Assembly: GCA_022605405.1 (NCBI GenBank)
Contig: JABYQQ010000017.1
Span: 248,001 to 312,000, forward strand
Length of the DNA: 64,000 nucleotides
Direction of reading: 5' to 3'
Source: Earliella scabrosa
Taxonomy: Eukaryota; Basidiomycota; Agaricomycetes; Polyporales; Polyporaceae
Position 1 is the first letter of the stretch. Every line of letters starts with the position of its first letter. Under the pieces are notes generated by a model. It saw only the letters and a list, made by a program, of their open reading frames with translations. It was not told the DNA's origin and did no database searches. A program made the translations under genes and the position numbers. Positions 59,811-64,000 of the stretch are shown piece by piece.

Positions 59811-61900
59811 ATGGCGCCCACCGTCGACATCGTCGTAGGCCCCCCGGCTACTCTCGACAACACCTTTGGAGCCATGCTCGTTGGTACATTCATTGGTTTG
59901 GTGTATGTCTGCACGTTTCATCTTAGGCGATCGTGTTATTGACCTCTTACCAGGCTGTATGGGATTGTCATCCATCAGACATACCGATATTTCAGACTAT
60001 ATACGGACGACAACGTCTGGCTAAAGGCTTTGGTGAGTACAATGCCTCGCTCGGAACTTCCCCTCGCTGATATTCTACGCGTTAGGTTGCCATTGTCTTG
60101 TACGTCGTAGCATGTGTCTCAGAGACGCATTCTCACTCCGGCCTCCGTGTAGTGCGCTCGAAACCTTCCACATTGTCTCCAGCACCCATATCTGGTGCGT
60201 TCCGCAACGATCTATCCCTCGGGGCTTGACTCATCAGCGATGCGAAGTTACTTCTATCTAGTCAGTAATTACTACAACCCTATGAGGCTTTTGACAGGTG
60301 TCTGGTATGTCCGTGTTACTATCATATCACGCGGATTGATTATTGACAATATCTCCAGGTCCATCAACGTGAGTATTCTGCCTTGCAATTGCCAAAGCCC
60401 ATCCTGAATATGCTGTGTGACATCGATTAGTCTTTAACAGCGACATCGGTCAGTGGAAATGTGTACCACTCCTGTGACCCGTCACTGATACATGGTCGTA
60501 CATTATAGGGCATTGTCATATTCGCTACACAGATGTGGGTCTCGTTGACGTTTACACCCATATCATATGTCGGCTCATTCGAATACATGAACGCTCCAGC
60601 TTCTTTGCTTGTCGTGTATACCTACGTAAGTGCTCCTCGGCACATATACCGCACTTGGTCTCACTCATGATTCTGCTAGTGGGGAGCCGACGGTACCGGA
60701 TGGTGGTTTATCTTGCCGTGAGCCCATCTTCTATCCGCATCCGGCCGTCCCCAGATTGATCGAGAGTGCTCTTCCAGTGCGGATGCTTGGTGGGAGAACT
60801 AGGCGAGTACCGTGCTGTCTCAACGTTCGAATCTGGCTGACACCAGCATGCCGAGCAGCCTTCTTCTCAAGTAAGTCGTATCAACACGAGTTCCTCGTGG
60901 TGGTTCATGACCTGACCGTGTCTTCCGTAGTCGCGACAGCCAAGGCGTACGCACGGCTTCCACCCATACCTGTATAAGGGAACTCATGCGTCTGCATCGC
61001 ACAGGTTCATCAAGCCTGTCTTCGCCGACTTTGAAGATTCCGCTGTAAGAACTCTTCGTCTTATCACACACGTCGCTCACACGGGTCCTTTCTAGTGGCT
61101 GATTTCCGCTGGTGCTGGCATGGCCCAAGGAGCAGACATGCTACTGACGACCGTTCTCATGGTCGTCCTGCGGAACGGACACACAGGGGTGAAGCGGTGC
61201 GTTGCACTCGTCTACCCCATAACAGATGTGAATCTGTTACTGACTGTTCGGCGCGCTGCAGTGTGGACAGTGTTCTTGATACCCTGATGCTGTACGCGAT
61301 GAACACTGGTACGTGGGAATTCTTAGTCTGGTAACATCGAAGTCCCTCAACCTCATCCTGTTCATAGGCATGTTGACAAGGTAAACACTCCACCCATGAC
61401 ATGCATTGCGCAATCTCACTACCAACGCGCAGTATTGTGAACAGCCTATCGCTTGTATTCGTGAGTATCCCTCTACGTGTTGTTGAACGTAAAGGATACA
61501 TTATTCATCGTTACGGTCCAGTCGCTCTTGCTACCAAAAACCCTCGTGTTCGGCGCGACGGGTGTCATTGCAACGAAGTGTATGTGACTAATCTTCTTGA
61601 GAACGACCTTACTGACGCCACCCTCACGCAGTATATGCAAATTCTCTTCTTGCTGCGTGAGCACTGATCGAGCTTCGAGTCGCTTCTCGCTTCGTCACAC
61701 CATCCCTTCTCTGTAGGTTGAACGCACGCAAGTCGCTCGTCCTCCGTGCAAAGTACGACCTCGACATCGAGTGGGTCAACGCCCCGATCACGCCGCAGCA
61801 CGCGTATGCCGTGTCCCGCGGATCGCGCCCACTCGGGACGCCAGTCAGTCTCTCCGTCTACCGCTCACCTCGTGAAAAGCTGACGTTTACATGGACATAG
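59811..61900 (+). CDS. DUF6534 family membrane protein (copy H)
   Basis: The ATG at 59811 gives MAPTVDIVVGPPATLDNTFG and then AMLVGTFIGLV. Exon 2 reads LYGIVIHQTYRYFRLYTDD. Micro-exons are at 60087-60100 (14 nt), 60359-60368 (10 nt), 60431-60448 (18 nt) and 61368-61380 (13 nt), then a 28-nt exon (IVNSLSLVF) and a 25-nt exon (YANSLLA). Other exons give ALETFHIVSSTHIW, YFYLVSNYYNPMRLL, FFACRVYL, GADMLLTTVLMVVLRNGHTG and SVLDTLMLYAMNTG. The tail exon starts LNARKSLVLRAKYD and ends at TAG 61898-61900. It appears intact. It is convergent with DUF4139 gene 3. Confidence 0.83.
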
Positions 61901-62430
61901 CCATGTACGTACTCGCACTCGATCGGAGGAGCGCCGTTCTCCCCTGTCTCTGCGCATATCCCTCTCCAGGCACCCCCAAGCGCCAAGGTCCTCGACCAGT
62001 CTACAACAGGAAGAACCGCCTCAAGCGTCACTCTGTCGGTGGGCGCATCCACGGCTTGATGCTGGCCGTTCATCGTTCTTTTCTTCGCCTGTTCTTTCTC
62101 TCTTTTACCATCTTGCCATCTATCTTCCTCCCGGGCTTCTTCGGACCTCAGGGATGGCCGCTGTATCAATATCATCTTCCCTTCCTTCGATCTGTTGTAT
62201 GCTAAGTCTCAGCCCGCTGATACGGATACCCGAACATTTGGTAGGACGCCGATAAGGACGTCGCGAGAGATGGGACTGTGGCATTCGGAGCTAGAGCGGC
62301 GCTGCTAGATTATGGGTACCTAGGGGCGGACTGGCCCCGCTGCGGGTCCCTTCTTGAAGGCGACCAGGCTCATCTCATTTGTTTAACAAGGCTCTCTACG
62401 TACTATACCAACAGCGCTCGACCGACTAGA
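61901..62430. other. Convergent 3' spacer
   Basis: 530 bp between the stops of two converging genes. Short unsupported frames only. It should hold the two polyadenylation regions. Confidence 0.35.
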
Positions 62431-64000
62431 TCATTTCTTAGCTCCCTCAAGCGTCTTCTCCTCCCACTTCACGCTCGCTGGAGCCGTGATGTCCCACTCG
62501 GCTTCCAACTCGACCCTCTTACCCGCCGGGACGCCACACACCCACTCATACATTCCGTCCTTCTCGCCGCCTTTCCCGTTCACGACCTTCGTCCAGCGGA
62601 CGATCGCGTCTGTCACGTCACCTCCTACATTCACGGCGACTTGGTCCTCGGCTGTCGCTCTCGCAAGGCCATCGGGCTTCCGGAGCATGACTTTGACCTT
62701 GGATTCGCGATCGCAGACAGGAAGAGCGTCACGTATGAGGAGCGGCGAGACCGCGAACTGGTGCTTGTTCGCCACCGTCGTCGTGACCGTGCGCGTTGTC
62801 GTCTTCATCGGCTCCGCAAAGTTGCGTGGCGGTTCTTCGTCAGTGCGCGAGCTCTGCCGATATGACACTTTGAGGGCGGTGTCGATGCCAAGCGTGCATG
62901 TGAAGCTTGCGTGAGGGCTGACTCGCTAAGATCGAACAAAGAGCGCGTCAGCATGTATCTATGAAAAGCCGACAACAGCTTGCACACGTACCCCGAGAGA
63001 CGTCTTCGTCACGAAGCCGTTGTCCATATAGACACTGGCTGGACCTGCGAGCAAATCGTACTCGCTTGTGTTCTCTATGTTCGCTTCGATGAACACGGCC
63101 TCCGATTGGCGAGGGACGCAGACGTATCGAAGTGCAGCAGTGAATTCAAGTGCCGCGACTGTCACCTTGTGTGATAACCCGTCGCTCGGGAGGGTGACGG
63201 TCTCGGTGATGCGGAAGGCGAGTGATAGTGGGTTTCCATGGTCGAGCTTTGTAGGCTCCGACGATGGAACGGACGTCGTGGGTTGGATGATCACAGGGGG
63301 AGGTGTATCAACTCTCAGGCTCTCACGTCGGACGTCCACCTGAGAACCGTAGTATTCGTCGCCCCTTGGCATGGTAGATCCGCCTCGTGGTGTGGTTGCA
63401 GAGATTTTGATCGTCTCCACAGTAGGTACCGATAGGCTCTGAAGAGTTTGGGTGCTCGCTGTGCTCAGCGTGAGCTGAGCACCGTCCCAATTCTCGCCCG
63501 TAGCCTGCGATATGTTTGCACAGTATCGAAGGGAGATCTTGGGGGATGGTTGGTCTGCGTCGCTTGTGGCACGGAGGTGATAGTACGGTTTCCAGCTCAC
63601 CCCCGTCACAACTGCAAGTTTGAGTAAACAACCTAATCAGCACTGTAGTCCTGTATCTCAGACTCTGAACAAGGGGTCGCTCACGATATGTAAGCTGGAA
63701 CGCAATATCGCAGTCCTGCTCGGCGACTATGGTGGCGCTGACTGTCGCACCTGCTTGTCCTGTGTTCTTGCTGAGCTCCGAGATCTCTTGATCGAGCTTT
63801 GCGATCTGCTCGTCCAGATCCTGGATGGCCTGTTTACCAGCACGCTGGCGCTCCATCATACGATCCAGCACACTCTCGAGCTTATTCGAATCTGCCTTCT
63901 GCAGCAAGATGCGGACGTTGCTGCTAAACGCATCGTTCTCCTGCTCTCGCAGTCCACGCTCCGCATACAGTGCCTTCTTCTGCGTCCTGATTTTCGTGAT
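62431..64000 (-). CDS. DUF4139 protein (mucoidy inhibitor A-like), gene 3, cut by window edge
   Basis: Minus-strand gene whose N-terminus lies beyond 64000. The visible part starts in the coiled coil (RILLQKADSNKLESVLDRMM, DLDEQIAKLDQEISEL), then has an intron after QLTY and VSWKPYYHLR. ATGENWDGAQLTLSTAST leads to only about 60 residues of linker before LAFRITETVTL, so the FG-rich insert of genes 1 and 2 is absent. A further intron lies after VTKTSLG. The end reads DGMYEWVCGVPAGKRVELEA, WDITAP and a basic tail, with the stop at 62431. The shorter linker is probably the ancestral state, though this is an inference from one gene. Confidence 0.85.

Overview
The window looks like a GC-rich chromosome segment of a basidiomycete fungus, most likely an Agaricomycete. 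Genes are cut by many introns of about 45-70 nt with GT..AG borders. The recognisable families are typical of mushroom-forming fungi: DUF6534 multi-span membrane proteins, Plavaka-type (CACTA/EnSpm-like) transposons with a companion gene, ZZ-type zinc-finger proteins, and DUF4139 proteins of the 'mucoidy inhibitor A'-like kind. I saw no tRNA, rRNA or CRISPR.

Layout. 1-18 kb: a DUF6534 gene cut by the window edge (-), a second DUF6534 gene (+, 5.3-7.4 kb), a decayed copy (-, 8.2-9.8 kb), a two-finger ZZ protein (+, 10.2-11.1 kb), an intact-looking DUF6534 gene (+, 12.0-14.3 kb) and another decayed copy (-, 15.6-17.1 kb). 17.3-32.8 kb: one DUF6534 gene on the minus strand split into three pieces by two 6,608-bp Plavaka elements in opposite orientation. 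Each element has its own 2-bp target duplication (AA and CT), so they are two insertions and not one palindromic duplication. 33.7-41.4 kb: a small unknown gene, a large transposase-like gene and a gene with long Gly-Ala/Gly-Thr repeats. 42.4-47.3 kb: a three-finger ZZ protein followed by a DUF4139 protein. 47.4-47.9 kb: an AT-rich MITE-like element. 48.1-53.6 kb: two DUF6534 genes (-). 54.3-58.5 kb: a second ZZ/DUF4139 pair (-). 59.8-61.9 kb: a DUF6534 gene (+). 62.4-64 kb: a third DUF4139 gene (-) running off the window.

The most striking observation is the exon architecture of the DUF6534 genes. In all seven readable copies the same micro-exons of exactly 14, 10, 18 and 13 nt recur at the same protein positions, and exons of 28 and 25 nt follow in most of them. 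Gene models that ignore these micro-exons will be wrong. The second Plavaka insertion sits exactly on the splice acceptor of the 14-nt micro-exon, and the first sits one base before the donor of another exon.

Two of the three DUF4139 proteins carry a long Phe-Gly-rich insert resembling FG-nucleoporin repeats. These two genes also share an inverted repeat GTCACA-N2-TGTGAC about 370-380 bp upstream of the start codon, and one has a stop codon that removes a conserved 17-residue tail. ZZ and DUF4139 genes occur as neighbours twice, so a shared function is a reasonable but unproven guess.
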